A stretch of 64,000 nucleotides of DNA, taken from the NCBI RefSeq assembly GCF_009695765.1, contig NZ_VUNI01000009.1:34087-98086 (forward strand), in the 5' to 3' direction. The DNA is from Roseburia porci. Lineage in GTDB: Bacteria > Bacillota > Clostridia > Lachnospirales > Lachnospiraceae. The position numbers and the translations under genes were made by a program. Below the pieces are notes generated by a model. It worked only from the letters and a program-made list of their open reading frames with translations. It had not been told where the DNA came from and did no database searches. Below are positions 35,507-44,380 of the stretch, piece after piece. The stretch's first letter is position 1, and the number at the start of each line of letters is the position of its first letter.

Positions 35507-35713
35507 TTAGTGGATTCCTTTCAGCTTATAGCCAGCCTCTTCAATGACTTTTGCAAATTCCTCTTTGGATACTTCGCGGTCCGTTGTCACCTCTGCGGTT
35601 CCTTTTTCAAAGCTGACTTCTGCGGTCACACCTTCCATATCATTGAGTGCTTTGGTTACATGTGCCTGGCAATGTGCACACATCATTCCTTCGATTTCAA
35701 GTGTCTGTTTCAT
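35507..35713 (-). CDS. copZ: CopZ-like copper chaperone from an internal start within copA
   Basis: Inside copA, AAGGAGG lies 8 nt upstream of an in-frame ATG at 35713 (MKQTLEIEGMMCAHC), which would produce a separate 68-residue HMA protein of the exact CopZ length and layout. The CxxC metal motif is intact. Two readings are possible: a recent copA-copZ fusion that left the old copZ start behind, or dual output of fused and free chaperone. The site is visible in the sequence; use of it is inferred. Confidence 0.55.
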   Translation of the reverse strand: MKQTLEIEGMMCAHCQAHVTKALNDMEGVTAEVSFEKGTAEVTTDREVSKEEFAKVIEEAGYKLKGIH

Positions 35714-38038
35714 TTTATGATCCTCCTTCTTATCTAAGCAGCATTCTCCGCTGTCGGATTCTGCTGTTGCTTTCTTTTTGTCAAATTTCATCAGATTCAG
35801 CCGCAGGGCATTGGTTACCACGCAAAAGCTGGAAAGGCTCATTGCAGCTGCACCAAACATCGGATTCAGTTTCCAGCCAAACAGCGGAATCCACACACCT
35901 GCTGCAAGCGGAATTCCGATTACGTTATAGAAAAACGCCCAGAACAGATTCTCATGGATATTTTTTAATACTTTGCGGCTCAGATGGATGGCTGCAGGTA
36001 CGTCCGAAATATCACTTTTCATCAGTACCACATCAGCTGCATCGATTGCCACATCGGTACCTGCTCCGATCGCAATTCCGATATCCGCTCTCGTCAGTGC
36101 CGGCGCATCATTGATTCCATCTCCAACCATGATCACGAGTCCTTTTCCCTGAAGTTTGCGGATATTTGCTTCCTTGTCCTGTGGGAGCACATTGGCAATT
36201 ACCTGATCAACTCCTGCCTGTGCTGCGATTGCCTGTGCGGTGCGTTCGTTATCGCCTGTTAACATCATAACGCGTTTTCCCATATGATGCAATTTCTGAA
36301 TTGCATCTTTTGCATCTGCTTTTAATACATCTGCAATTCCTATCATTCCAAGAAGTCTGCCATCGTATGCAAAATACACCGGGGTTTTTCCTTCTCCTGC
36401 AAGCCTGTCTGCCTGTGCCCTCACAGACTCATCAATGCTCATCTGCTGTTCCATGAAGGATAAATTGCCACCAAATGCCATCTTCCCGTCAATTGTTCCG
36501 CTTAATCCATTGCCAGGATGCACCGTAAAATCTTCTACTGTATGATCCGTACGCTCAGCATTTTTTCCATAATTTACAACGGCATGTGCAAGTGGGTGTT
36601 CACTCTTCGACTCTAACGCACAGGCGATCGAAACAAGCTGTTTTTCCTCTGCTGCAACCGGGATCACGTCCGTTACGACAGGCTTTCCGGTTGTCAGTGT
36701 TCCGGTCTTGTCCATGACAACGATATCTGCTTTTCCGGTGTTCTCCAATGCCATGGCATTTTTAAATAAAATACCGTTGCGAGCACCGATTCCATTTCCC
36801 ACCATGATTGCTACCGGTGTCGCCAGTCCGAGTGCACATGGGCAGCTTATAACAAGCACTGAGATTCCCCGTGCAAGTGCGAAACCAACAGTCTCTCCGG
36901 CGAAAAGCCACACTAGAATTGTAATCGCTGCGATTGTTATTACAACCGGTACAAATACTCCGGATACCTTATCTGCGATCTTGGCGATTGGAGCTTTGGT
37001 TGCTGCCGCATCGCTGACCATCTGGATGATCTGTGACAATGTGGTATCTACACCGACTCTTGTTGCGCGGCACTTCAGATAACCTACACGGTTTATCGTT
37101 GCTGCTGATACAGAATCTCCCTCTTTCTTGTCTACCGGAATACTTTCTCCGGTCAAAGCAGACTCATCGATCGCACTGCTTCCCTCTAAAATCACGCCAT
37201 CCACCGGAATACTCTCCCCAGGTCTCACCACAAAAATGTCACCGATCTGTACCTGTTCCACCGGAACAGTCACTTCTTTGCCATCCTTAAGCAGAACCGC
37301 CTGCTTTGGAGCCAGATTCATCAGACTTTTTAATGCATCCGTTGTTTTTCCCTTGGAGTAGGACTCCAGCATTTTTCCAACGGTGATAAGCGTCAGTATC
37401 ATCGCTGCCGATTCAAAATAAAATTCATGCATGTAGCTGTGTGCCAGCTCCATATCTCCGGTCTGTAATGCTGCGCCCATTGCGTACATCGCATATACAC
37501 TGTATCCAAACGAAGCAGCCGCTCCAAGTGTGACCAGTGTGTCCATATTCGGAGCTCCGTGAATAGCACTTGTCCATCCACTGATAAAAAAGTGCTGGTT
37601 GATGACCATTATGATCACCGTAAAAAGTAACTGTGTCAGTGCAATTGCAACATGATTGTTGATTGCCTCCGGAACCGGCCAGCCCCACATCATATGTCCC
37701 ATGGAAATATACATAAGCGGAATCAGAAAACATACCGATGCGATCAGTCGCTTCGCAATCTTTGGTGTCTCTGTATCCTTCAGTGAATCTGCGGATTGAT
37801 ACCCTCCATGGGTACCCGCATTCTGTGCATCTCCATTCGGATTCTCAAGTGCTGCTCCATACCCTGCCTTTTCCACTGCACTGATCACAGCGTCCGGGGA
37901 AGCACTTCCCTCAACGGTCATGGAATTCGTAAGCAGGCTGACGGCAACCTCATCGACGCCATCCACTGCGCGTACTGCTTTTTCCACATGCGCGCTGCAG
38001 GCTGCACAGCTCATTCCTGTCACCTGATATTTGTCCAT
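35507..38038 (-). CDS. copA: copper-exporting P1B-type ATPase with fused C-terminal chaperone domain
   Basis: 843 residues. N-terminal heavy-metal domain GMSCAACSAHVEKAV; actuator TGES; CPC metal site in SCPCALGLATPVAIMVG; phosphorylation DKTGTLTTGKP; HP site SEHPLAHAV; hinge GDGINDAPAL. The order is that of CopA, which pumps Cu(I) out of the cytoplasm. After the last transmembrane segment comes a Ser/Glu linker and a second heavy-metal domain (EGMMCAHCQAHVTKAL), a CopZ-like unit fused in frame. It follows csoR by 51 bp under the CsoR operator. Confidence 0.96.
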   Translation of the reverse strand: MDKYQVTGMSCAACSAHVEKAVRAVDGVDEVAVSLLTNSMTVEGSASPDAVISAVEKAGYGAALENPNGDAQNAGTHGGYQSADSLKDTETPKIAKRLIASVCFLIPLMYISMGHMMWGWPVPEAINNHVAIALTQLLFTVIIMVINQHFFISGWTSAIHGAPNMDTLVTLGAAASFGYSVYAMYAMGAALQTGDMELAHSYMHEFYFESAAMILTLITVGKMLESYSKGKTTDALKSLMNLAPKQAVLLKDGKEVTVPVEQVQIGDIFVVRPGESIPVDGVILEGSSAIDESALTGESIPVDKKEGDSVSAATINRVGYLKCRATRVGVDTTLSQIIQMVSDAAATKAPIAKIADKVSGVFVPVVITIAAITILVWLFAGETVGFALARGISVLVISCPCALGLATPVAIMVGNGIGARNGILFKNAMALENTGKADIVVMDKTGTLTTGKPVVTDVIPVAAEEKQLVSIACALESKSEHPLAHAVVNYGKNAERTDHTVEDFTVHPGNGLSGTIDGKMAFGGNLSFMEQQMSIDESVRAQADRLAGEGKTPVYFAYDGRLLGMIGIADVLKADAKDAIQKLHHMGKRVMMLTGDNERTAQAIAAQAGVDQVIANVLPQDKEANIRKLQGKGLVIMVGDGINDAPALTRADIGIAIGAGTDVAIDAADVVLMKSDISDVPAAIHLSRKVLKNIHENLFWAFFYNVIGIPLAAGVWIPLFGWKLNPMFGAAAMSLSSFCVVTNALRLNLMKFDKKKATAESDSGECCLDKKEDHKMKQTLEIEGMMCAHCQAHVTKALNDMEGVTAEVSFEKGTAEVTTDREVSKEEFAKVIEEAGYKLKGIH

Positions 38039-38089
38039 ATTTTTCCATCCTTTCCTGTATTTTCTTTACAGATACTTACTCGTTTTCTT

Positions 38090-38410
38090 TTATTTCATAA
38101 GTTTCTGCAGCGTTGTCACAAGTTCATCCACAACCTCATCTTTTCCCGCATGCAGATCGTCCACAACACAGGTCCGGATATGATTGGCCAGAAGCACTTT
38201 ATTAAAACTGTTTAATGCAGCAGTGATCGCAGATACCTGCATCAGAATATCCGGGCAGTAGGCATCATTTTCCACCATTCCCTTTACGCCGCGGACCTGT
38301 CCCTCAATCCGGCTTAACCGGTTGATCAGATCTTTATATTCTTTCTCACTGCGGTGCTTTGTCTTGTCCTGGCAACAGCAGCATTTCTTTTCTTCCTGAT
38401 TGTCTCCCAT
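38090..38410 (-). CDS. csoR: CsoR-type copper-sensing repressor
   Basis: 106 residues of the DUF156 helical fold. Copper ligands are present as Cys in AYCPDIL, and His/Cys in LLANHIRTC (the C-H-C set). INRLSRIEGQVRGVKGMVE is the family opening. A Cys-rich N-terminal extension (KKCCCCQDKTKH) is an extra and may bind metal. Copper binding releases it from DNA. First gene of the csoR-copA operon with its operator at 38468-38497. Confidence 0.95.
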   Translation of the reverse strand: MGDNQEEKKCCCCQDKTKHRSEKEYKDLINRLSRIEGQVRGVKGMVENDAYCPDILMQVSAITAALNSFNKVLLANHIRTCVVDDLHAGKDEVVDELVTTLQKLMK

Positions 38411-38467
38411 AAGTATCTCCTTTTTTCACTCGTTTCATAATTGCCTGTATTTTCATTTCACGCGGTC

Positions 38468-38497
38468 ATTGTATACCCCCATGGGGTATGCTGTCAA
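38468..38497 (-). promoter_or_regulatory. csoR-copA promoter with CsoR-type operator
   Basis: Minus strand TTGACA (38497-38492), 18-bp spacer, TACAAT (38473-38468). The spacer holds the palindrome ATACCCCATGGGGGTAT, a G-tract operator like those of CsoR, lying over the -10/-35 gap so that bound repressor would block polymerase. Confidence 0.85.
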
Positions 38498-38543
38498 GAT
38501 GCAGAAACGCGAAATTTTCTCAATTACACGCCTGCCTGTTCTA

Positions 38544-38572
38544 TTGACGCAAGCTCTTAACAGGACTAGAAT
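38544..38572 (+). promoter_or_regulatory. sigma-A-type promoter for the 83-aa gene
   Basis: TTGACG (38544-38549), 17-bp spacer, TAGAAT (38567-38572). Confidence 0.65.
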
Positions 38573-38611
38573 AGCCTCATTAACTTTAGATTATTTTTAG
38601 GAGGATTCGAA

Positions 38612-38863
38612 ATGATTGAATTCAGATATGATACCCAGTTACTGATTGAAGGTACAAATCTCGATGAAGATGCCATCAATGAGTATTTCACAAATAATTT
38701 CAAGGGTGACTGCCTTCTGGCTGTCGGTGATGATGAACTGATCAAAATCCATTTCCACACCAACGAGCCTTGGAAAGTGCTTGAATACTGTGCTTCTCTC
38801 GGCGAGATCTATGATATTGTAGTCGAAGATATGGACAGACAATCCAGAGGTTTGAAGGGATAA
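38612..38863 (+). CDS. stand-alone domain like the C-terminus of fatty-acid kinase FakA/YloV
   Basis: 83 residues. The stretch GDCLLAVGDDELIKIHFHTN followed by PWKVLEYCASLGEIYDIVVEDM matches the C-terminal domain of the DhaK-like kinase FakA (VGD..L.KVH.HT..P..VL.YA...G.). The DhaK/DhaL-like catalytic parts are missing, so it is a free domain and not a kinase by itself. AGGAGG ribosome site, promoter and terminator are all present, so it is a real single gene. In FakA this domain contacts the fatty-acid carrier FakB. Confidence 0.8.
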   Translation: MIEFRYDTQLLIEGTNLDEDAINEYFTNNFKGDCLLAVGDDELIKIHFHTNEPWKVLEYCASLGEIYDIVVEDMDRQSRGLKG

Positions 38864-38889
38864 GATGTAAGCAATCATGTATCTGCATG

Positions 38890-38932
38890 ATTCTCCGTAA
38901 ACTGATTTGTGTTCAATTTACGGAGAATTTTT
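38890..38932 (+). terminator. terminator after the 83-aa gene
   Basis: ATTCTCCGTAAA and TTTACGGAGAAT arms (12 bp perfect) followed by TTTTT. Confidence 0.9.
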
Positions 38933-39174
38933 CTGCAAATGGCAATTCTAATTTTCAGGCATAAAACATCCAGCCAGAAGCAATGGTGTTGCATTTCTAT
39001 ATTTTTTCAGCTATATTCTGATATTTAGGCTCTATTTTTACAAATATATTGACATCTATTTTTACGATATTATATATTGAAAATAAACGGGAAGAGGGTA
39101 GAGACGTAACAGTTTAAGTTGCTGTCAATCGGTATTAAAAATCTGATTCACAAGTTAAATCTGCTATTTATTAT

Positions 39175-39458
39175 GCAATAGGTCATAAATATTCAATATC
39201 CCTTAAAAATAATGCATTATCCTATGATGATATGCAAAAAACATATCTGGATACAGACCAATACCAATTAAAGTTCAATGGAATAGCGGGGGTTCTCATG
39301 CTGTAATCATTAGTGGATATGATGCAAATCATAATGTTACAATAGTTGATCCATATGGTAATTCTGCAACACGCAGTTATTCATATGATAAGTTAAGAAC
39401 TGGAATAACTCTTGCATCAGGAACCGGTCGGTATATTTTAACATGGGAATTAGTATAG
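39175..39458 (+). pseudogene. remnant of a papain-like (C39-type) cysteine protease gene
   Basis: Two frames give parts of one protein. One reads HKYSISLKNNALSYDDMQKT, the other WNSGGSHAVIISGYDANHN, VTIVDPYGNS and RYILTWELV, the His/Asn half of the papain fold. The frame is broken near 39260 and the catalytic Cys part is missing. It ends 10 bp before the next gene, with which it probably once formed an operon. 38940-39170 holds only AT-rich sequence with no gene seen. Confidence 0.6.
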
Positions 39459-39468
39459 GAGGCTGTAT

Positions 39469-40377
39469 ATGAAAAAAATAATTACGTTTGCAATTGTTCT
39501 TTTTGTACTTATGAATCATTCCTTTCCTGTCGGTGCATCGCAGACAGAAAGCGTTCCACCAGTTTCCAAAGAAGATATTCTCTACTATAGTGAAGATTAC
39601 TCTGAAATAAAGCAGCTTGAGGCAGAGATTGAAACAGATTTGTCACAATACACAGGTAAACCTGTAAAATTAACAGACGATGATTATAAACAAGCATTCA
39701 AAATATATGTTGACAGTGATTTGATCAACTTAAATTCCATTCGCGAAAAAGATGTGCTTAACACTCTTGAATCTGGTAATTACGTTTGGTTCTTTCCATA
39801 TTTAAATCAATATGATGTCACAATCTCAAGAGGACTTCCATTACCGGAAGATAGCAAAACATCTCTCACCATCGAGGAGCAGCAACAAGTAATTGAAAAT
39901 GAAGGCAAATGGGGAATTGCCTCATATGGGGAATCTCCTCATTCTTTTTACATTGCTTACCTAAAGGAAAAAAGCATTGACTGGTCTTCATACAGCCGGG
40001 TTGTATTTGCTGGCGGTCTGCATGGTTTACAGAATCCAGTGGCAATTTCATTTCGAAATGGTGAAGCCTGTGATGTGATATCTCTCGGATTTACCTATGA
40101 TGCAATTCCTGATACCAGCAGTTCCGATGAGAATACCGTCATGTTTGCAAATGAAAATACTGAGGATGAAGTTTACTCCTATCCTGACATCATCAAACAT
40201 GCGAGAGAAATTGATTATCCTTCCGACACAAGTCTCACCGGTGGTAACGGAACCTATCATAACACCAATTCCTCATTACCTATATTGATTGGAATCGTTG
40301 TTTTCATCACATTCGCAATATTGAGTATACTTATTTTATTTTTAAAAAAGATTCGGGTGTCAAAAGGTGACTTTTAA
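39469..40377 (+). CDS. secreted protein anchored by a C-terminal membrane helix
   Basis: 302 residues with a signal peptide (ITFAIVLFVLMNHSFPVGAS) and a C-terminal transmembrane helix (LPILIGIVVFITFAILSILILFL) followed by KKIRVSK, so the main part lies outside. No family recognised; the body is acidic with a beta-rich middle (SYSRVVFAGGLHGLQNPVAIS). AGGAGG ribosome site. It follows the decayed protease, and similar protease/anchored-protein pairs could form a processing unit, which is speculation. Confidence 0.75.
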   Translation: MKKIITFAIVLFVLMNHSFPVGASQTESVPPVSKEDILYYSEDYSEIKQLEAEIETDLSQYTGKPVKLTDDDYKQAFKIYVDSDLINLNSIREKDVLNTLESGNYVWFFPYLNQYDVTISRGLPLPEDSKTSLTIEEQQQVIENEGKWGIASYGESPHSFYIAYLKEKSIDWSSYSRVVFAGGLHGLQNPVAISFRNGEACDVISLGFTYDAIPDTSSSDENTVMFANENTEDEVYSYPDIIKHAREIDYPSDTSLTGGNGTYHNTNSSLPILIGIVVFITFAILSILILFLKKIRVSKGDF

Positions 40378-40471
40378 CTTAGTAACTGGCAGATTGCACA
40401 AAACAATGCCTGATTTTGTAACATGGAAAAAATTAGAAAATCTTAGTTTGCCTGCTTGTATATAGTGTTTT

Positions 40472-40526
40472 GCTGCCATGGACGGCAGCCAAAGTCTTAA
40501 CGCCCCATTGACGGGGCGTTTAAGAC
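40472..40526. repeat. two adjacent hairpins
   Basis: GCTGCC/GGCAGC (40472-40489) and GTCTTAACGCCCC/GGGGCGTTTAAGAC (40494-40526), with related loops ATGGAC and ATTGAC. They lie between two converging genes and may terminate both, though no T run follows. Confidence 0.6.
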
Positions 40527-40548
40527 ATACACGTCACTTTTAAAATTT

Positions 40549-40878
40549 TCACACACGTCTGAACACTTTTCTTCCAAAATATTCATAGAGCAGATTGCCA
40601 AGCTGTCCGATTGCGAAAGGAACAAGAAAATATTCAAACAGTGGCGCCAGCATTGCAATCAGCTGGAAAAGACTTTCGGATGCCGTGCCATATCCGATCA
40701 CCGAGATCAGTTCGCAAAATGCAACTGCAATGACCGACCCAAAAATCCCAACGTATACAAGATCCAGTTCCTTAAACATATGATAACAATACACTCCGGA
40801 AAGAAGCCCTACTGCCATCACAAAATACATTTCCATCTCAATATTCCCGATATTGAAAATTCCAAGACCTGCTAACAT
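40549..40878 (-). CDS. small integral membrane protein
   Basis: 109 residues with about three transmembrane helices (MYFVMAVGLLSGVYCYHMF; VYVGIFGSVIAVAFCELISVIGYG; LIAMLAPLFEYFLVPFAIGQL) and a basic tail RKVFRRV. GGAGGAGG ribosome site. No family recognised. The leader is long (over 140 nt) and contains the hairpin repeat at 40921-41025, which is shared with the CDF transporter leader. Confidence 0.7.
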   Translation of the reverse strand: MLAGLGIFNIGNIEMEMYFVMAVGLLSGVYCYHMFKELDLVYVGIFGSVIAVAFCELISVIGYGTASESLFQLIAMLAPLFEYFLVPFAIGQLGNLLYEYFGRKVFRRV

Positions 40879-40920
40879 TTTCCTCCTCCTTTTCCTATCT
40901 GTCTGTACACTGATTATATA

Positions 40921-41025
40921 TCATGTGCTCCGCACATGATGCCTTCGGCTGATATTGCTTAACCGCTACGGCAAAAGTCCGAAAAACCTCCGTTTTTCCG
41001 GACTGTATGCTCACTTTTGCCTTCG
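40921..41025 (-). repeat. structured leader element, copy 1
   Basis: Minus strand: outer arms GGCAAAAG/CTTTTGCC enclose GTCCGGAAAAAC-GGAG-GTTTTTCGGAC (core 40960-41004); a second hairpin ATCATGTGC/GCACATGAT follows (40921-40940). The core is shared with 54360-54403. It sits between a TACAAT -10 (41036-41031) and the 109-aa gene. Confidence 0.6.
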
Positions 41026-41097
41026 CGTACATTGTATCATAGAGTCCTCCAATGTTTGTTTAAGATTTTCTTATTTTTGTTTAATAAAAACTTTATG

Positions 41098-41859
41098 TTA
41101 TTTAAACTGTTCCGTAACCTCGCGTGCCACATCCGGGTAATTGGTGATGATCGCATTTACACCAAGCTTACAACACATCTGCATATATGGTTTCTCGTTT
41201 ACGGTCCATACGTTTACATCCAGTCCGTTTGCCGCAGCGTCCTTCATATAATTCGGGAACTGCAGGTTGTAAAGAGCCGGATGCAGGGCATTGCCGCCAT
41301 GTTTTGCACAGTACTCTGCCATGGCGATCGGTCCATCTGCATATAAGAATCCAACATATGCCTTTGGATCGATCTGATGCAGTTTTACACAGGTATAATG
41401 GTTAAATGAAGAATAAAGTACCTTGTCTTCCATTCCCATTTTTCTTGTAAGATTGATTACTTTTCGTTCCAGATCCTCATAGAAAACGATTCCGGTTTTC
41501 AGTTCCACATTAATGGTAAGATCAGTCGGTTTTAACAGCTCATACACTTCGCGAAGTGTCGGAATGTCCGCATGCTCCACCTCCGGATGCGTCCGGTTAA
41601 AATTAAATTTGCGCAGTTCTTCCAGCGTATAATCTTTGACCCAGCCTTTTCCATCGCTGGTTCTGTCGATCTTTTCATCATGGATGACCACAAGCTGATC
41701 GTCCTTTGTCAGCTGCACATCCAGTTCTACACCGTCCGCTTTCATATCAACTGCTTTCTGAAATGCGATCAGCGTATTCTCCGGTGCATATGCACTTGCT
41801 CCTCTGTGTGCCCATACAAGCGGGGCATTTCCATTTTTTTTGAAATTTGTAAAACTCAT
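41098..41859 (-). CDS. glycerophosphodiester phosphodiesterase family protein
   Basis: 253 residues, a GDPD TIM barrel. Motifs: VWAHRGASAYAPENTLIAF near 15, KADGVELDVQLTKDDQLVVIHD near 45, and HRT-like DRTSDGKG. His, Glu and Asp ligands for calcium or magnesium are present. It splits glycerophosphodiesters to glycerol-3-phosphate and an alcohol. No signal peptide, so it is cytoplasmic. The start at 41859 (MSFTNFKK) follows GAGGTGACAG, 16 bp after the MFS transporter stop, so the two are co-transcribed and the transporter may bring the substrate. Confidence 0.95.
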   Translation of the reverse strand: MSFTNFKKNGNAPLVWAHRGASAYAPENTLIAFQKAVDMKADGVELDVQLTKDDQLVVIHDEKIDRTSDGKGWVKDYTLEELRKFNFNRTHPEVEHADIPTLREVYELLKPTDLTINVELKTGIVFYEDLERKVINLTRKMGMEDKVLYSSFNHYTCVKLHQIDPKAYVGFLYADGPIAMAEYCAKHGGNALHPALYNLQFPNYMKDAAANGLDVNVWTVNEKPYMQMCCKLGVNAIITNYPDVAREVTEQFK

Positions 41860-41875
41860 ATCTGTCACCTCATTT

Positions 41876-43207
41876 TTAATCATCTACATCAAAGGCTTCA
41901 AGGCCCTTTTTTGCTTCAACTTTATTATCTCCATGTCTGACCATTGTCATCGTAAGGAATGATCCAAATACAAAAACTGCGGCATATGGAAACAGTGCAT
42001 TGTAACCGATCCGGTTCAGCAGAAATCCCGCCACAATCGGTGTCACAATCTGTGCTGCCATACTGAACGTATAGTAATATCCGGTAAATTTTCCAACGTC
42101 GCTTCCACTGCACATTTCAAGTACCATCGGAAGACTGTTGACGTTAATGGCAGCCCACGCAAGCCCTACCAGTAAAAACAGCAGGTACAACGCTGCATGA
42201 AATGTATGGAAAAAGCAGGTATACACAAATGCTGCTGCAAAACATGCTGTCAGAAGTAACACACCGCCGATGATTGTCTTTCTACGGCCGATCCGGCTTG
42301 CCAGCTGTCCCACCGGTATGTAAGAAAGGATGGCTCCTCCGGTTGCAATTGTCAGACACATAGACGCACCGCCAAGACTCATATCCCACATGCGGCTGGC
42401 AAATGTCGTAAACCATGTTTCAACTGCATTGTAACCGATAAACCAGAGTGCGATCGAGATCAGAAGAAATGTCAGACTCCGCTTTACCTCCTTTGGAAGC
42501 ACTTCCTTCCCTTCCGGGTTCTCCTCTGCCAGATTCTCTTCCGGATGCGCAGCCTCATACGCTTCCATTTCCCTGTTTAATTTCACCTCATCTACCGCAA
42601 ACATCACAATGATCAGAGACAAAATCATGATTCCAGCAACCACAAGAAAAAGCGGAACATAATTCACATGTGCAAGCCCTTTTGTCTGCGACGAAGAATA
42701 CATCACACTTGCAATCAGCAGATACAGTATTCCGCCAACGGCTCCCATCAGATTGATGATTGCATTCGCTCTGCTCCTGAGCGGCTTTGGCGTCACATCC
42801 GGCATCAGTGCAACCGCCGGACTCCGATAAGTTCCCATTGCAACAAGCAGCCCTCCCAGCACGCAGATGAAGATCACCTGTTTTGCGGTAGATGGTTCTG
42901 TAAAATATGCATTATCCAGAAATGGGATCATCAGCATAAAAAATACCGCTGCAATCGTTCCGCACAGAATGAACGGTTTTCGTTTTCCGATCCTGCTGTG
43001 GCACCGGTCTGAGATTCCTCCAAACAGCGGAAGCAAAAACAGGGCAAGCACATTGTCCGCTGCCATAATCATGCCGGAAAATGTTTCGTTCATGGAAAAT
43101 GTATTGGTCAGCATAAGTGGAATCACGCTATTATACATCTGCCAGAACGCACAGATCGACAGAAATGCAAAGCCGATCCGTATGGTCTGTCGGGTATTCA
43201 GTTTCAT
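41876..43207 (-). CDS. MFS transporter (SLC45/sugar-like)
   Basis: 443 residues and twelve transmembrane segments. The opening NTRQTIRIGFAFLSICAFWQMYNSVIPLML and GGISDRCHSRIGKRKPFILCG near 65 (D..S.R.GRR-type MFS loop) match the SLC45-like group; a second MFS loop QLASRIGRRKTIIGG lies near 305. The central loop EAAHPEENLAEENPEGKE is acidic. AGGAGG ribosome site. Upstream of and in one operon with the GDPD gene; the substrate is unknown but may be a glycerophosphodiester or glycoside. Confidence 0.93.
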   Translation of the reverse strand: MKLNTRQTIRIGFAFLSICAFWQMYNSVIPLMLTNTFSMNETFSGMIMAADNVLALFLLPLFGGISDRCHSRIGKRKPFILCGTIAAVFFMLMIPFLDNAYFTEPSTAKQVIFICVLGGLLVAMGTYRSPAVALMPDVTPKPLRSRANAIINLMGAVGGILYLLIASVMYSSSQTKGLAHVNYVPLFLVVAGIMILSLIIVMFAVDEVKLNREMEAYEAAHPEENLAEENPEGKEVLPKEVKRSLTFLLISIALWFIGYNAVETWFTTFASRMWDMSLGGASMCLTIATGGAILSYIPVGQLASRIGRRKTIIGGVLLLTACFAAAFVYTCFFHTFHAALYLLFLLVGLAWAAINVNSLPMVLEMCSGSDVGKFTGYYYTFSMAAQIVTPIVAGFLLNRIGYNALFPYAAVFVFGSFLTMTMVRHGDNKVEAKKGLEAFDVDD

Positions 43208-43246
43208 GTAAAAACCTCCTGCATTATATTTTCCTATAAAACAAAA

Positions 43247-43287
43247 AATTTACAGAAAGAATCCCCTCCCGGATTCCCCTGTAAATT
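43247..43287 (-). terminator. terminator after the acyltransferase gene
   Basis: AATTTACAG and CTGTAAATT arms with inner GAATCC/GGATTC; TTTTTTG follows on the minus strand. Confidence 0.8.
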
Positions 43288-43333
43288 CATTCTAACACTC
43301 TTTGATTGCACAAAAAAGGACTTTACAAACATT

Positions 43334-44326
43334 TTACCACAGCCTTAACCGAAGCACCCGGTTGACCTGTTTTGTGACCCATTCACTGGACAGCCAGAAA
43401 GTCAGGCAGATTGCGACGCAGATCAAAAGCAATACGGAAAGCAGATCCAGCTGTTCGAGATAATCATACATTCCCATAAACATCAGAATGTCACGGATCA
43501 AACGGTGGAGCATATACACCGGCATCGTTCTTTCCCCGATAAATGATATCTGTGTTTTCCGGTCCGGCACTAAGAACATCACTGCCCAGGACAGAAAAAC
43601 TGCGCACACCATAAGAACCAGACGCACGATTGCACCCTCTGCCCAGTGATCCAGTTCAAAATATGAAATATTTTCATATACCATTGATAATTCGTCATGC
43701 AGGCGGTCGCCAAACAACAGAATTCCGATACAGATTCCCGACGCAGCCGTTATGACCGGTTTTTTCAGTTTTGGAGACAATACTTTCTGTATGTCTTCTT
43801 TTTTCATATAATAGCCAAGATAAAAAAACGGACCAAACACAAGGATTCTCGACAGGCACAGGAAATCTCCGATCTGCCTGAAATACCCTGCTGCCAGTGC
43901 AAGCAGAACACTTCCTCCGAGGACAACCGCGGGATGCAGCCTGCGGATAAGCGGAATGCACAGATACCATGCAATCATTGCAAACAGATACCACGGTGCA
44001 CCGCTTTGCGCAAAGAAGTTAATCTGTGCAAAGCTCCGGAAACCAGCCAGCACATATACAAGCTGGATCGCAATAACAAACAGAATATATGCCTTGATCA
44101 GATATAATATCCTTTTAAAATTAAACGTTCCGTTGCGATAGATCGTCTTGGCAAAATAGCCGGACACAAATACAAAAAGCGGCATGTGGAACACATAGAT
44201 CAGCCGCTTCAATATAACAAGCACAGCATTATCGTGGATTGGAAGCAGAAAATGCCCCAGCACCACAAGGAAAATCAATACTGCTTTTAAATTATCAAAA
44301 TAATAATCTCTTTCTTTTTTTTCCAT
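43334..44326 (-). CDS. acyltransferase 3 family membrane protein
   Basis: 330 residues, about ten transmembrane segments. YYFDNLKAVLIFLVVLGHFLLP near residue 8 is the family opening with the active His; VFHMPLFVFVSGYFAKTIYR follows near 50. The family O-acylates cell-surface sugars, peptidoglycan or antibiotics. The start at 44326 (MEKKERDYY) follows AAGGGAG. Monocistronic, with a terminator directly downstream. The substrate is unknown. Confidence 0.92.
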   Translation of the reverse strand: MEKKERDYYFDNLKAVLIFLVVLGHFLLPIHDNAVLVILKRLIYVFHMPLFVFVSGYFAKTIYRNGTFNFKRILYLIKAYILFVIAIQLVYVLAGFRSFAQINFFAQSGAPWYLFAMIAWYLCIPLIRRLHPAVVLGGSVLLALAAGYFRQIGDFLCLSRILVFGPFFYLGYYMKKEDIQKVLSPKLKKPVITAASGICIGILLFGDRLHDELSMVYENISYFELDHWAEGAIVRLVLMVCAVFLSWAVMFLVPDRKTQISFIGERTMPVYMLHRLIRDILMFMGMYDYLEQLDLLSVLLLICVAICLTFWLSSEWVTKQVNRVLRLRLW

Positions 44327-44380
44327 AAATGAAAACTCCCTTGGATCAAAGTCCAAGGAAGTACTATACTACTATTTCTC

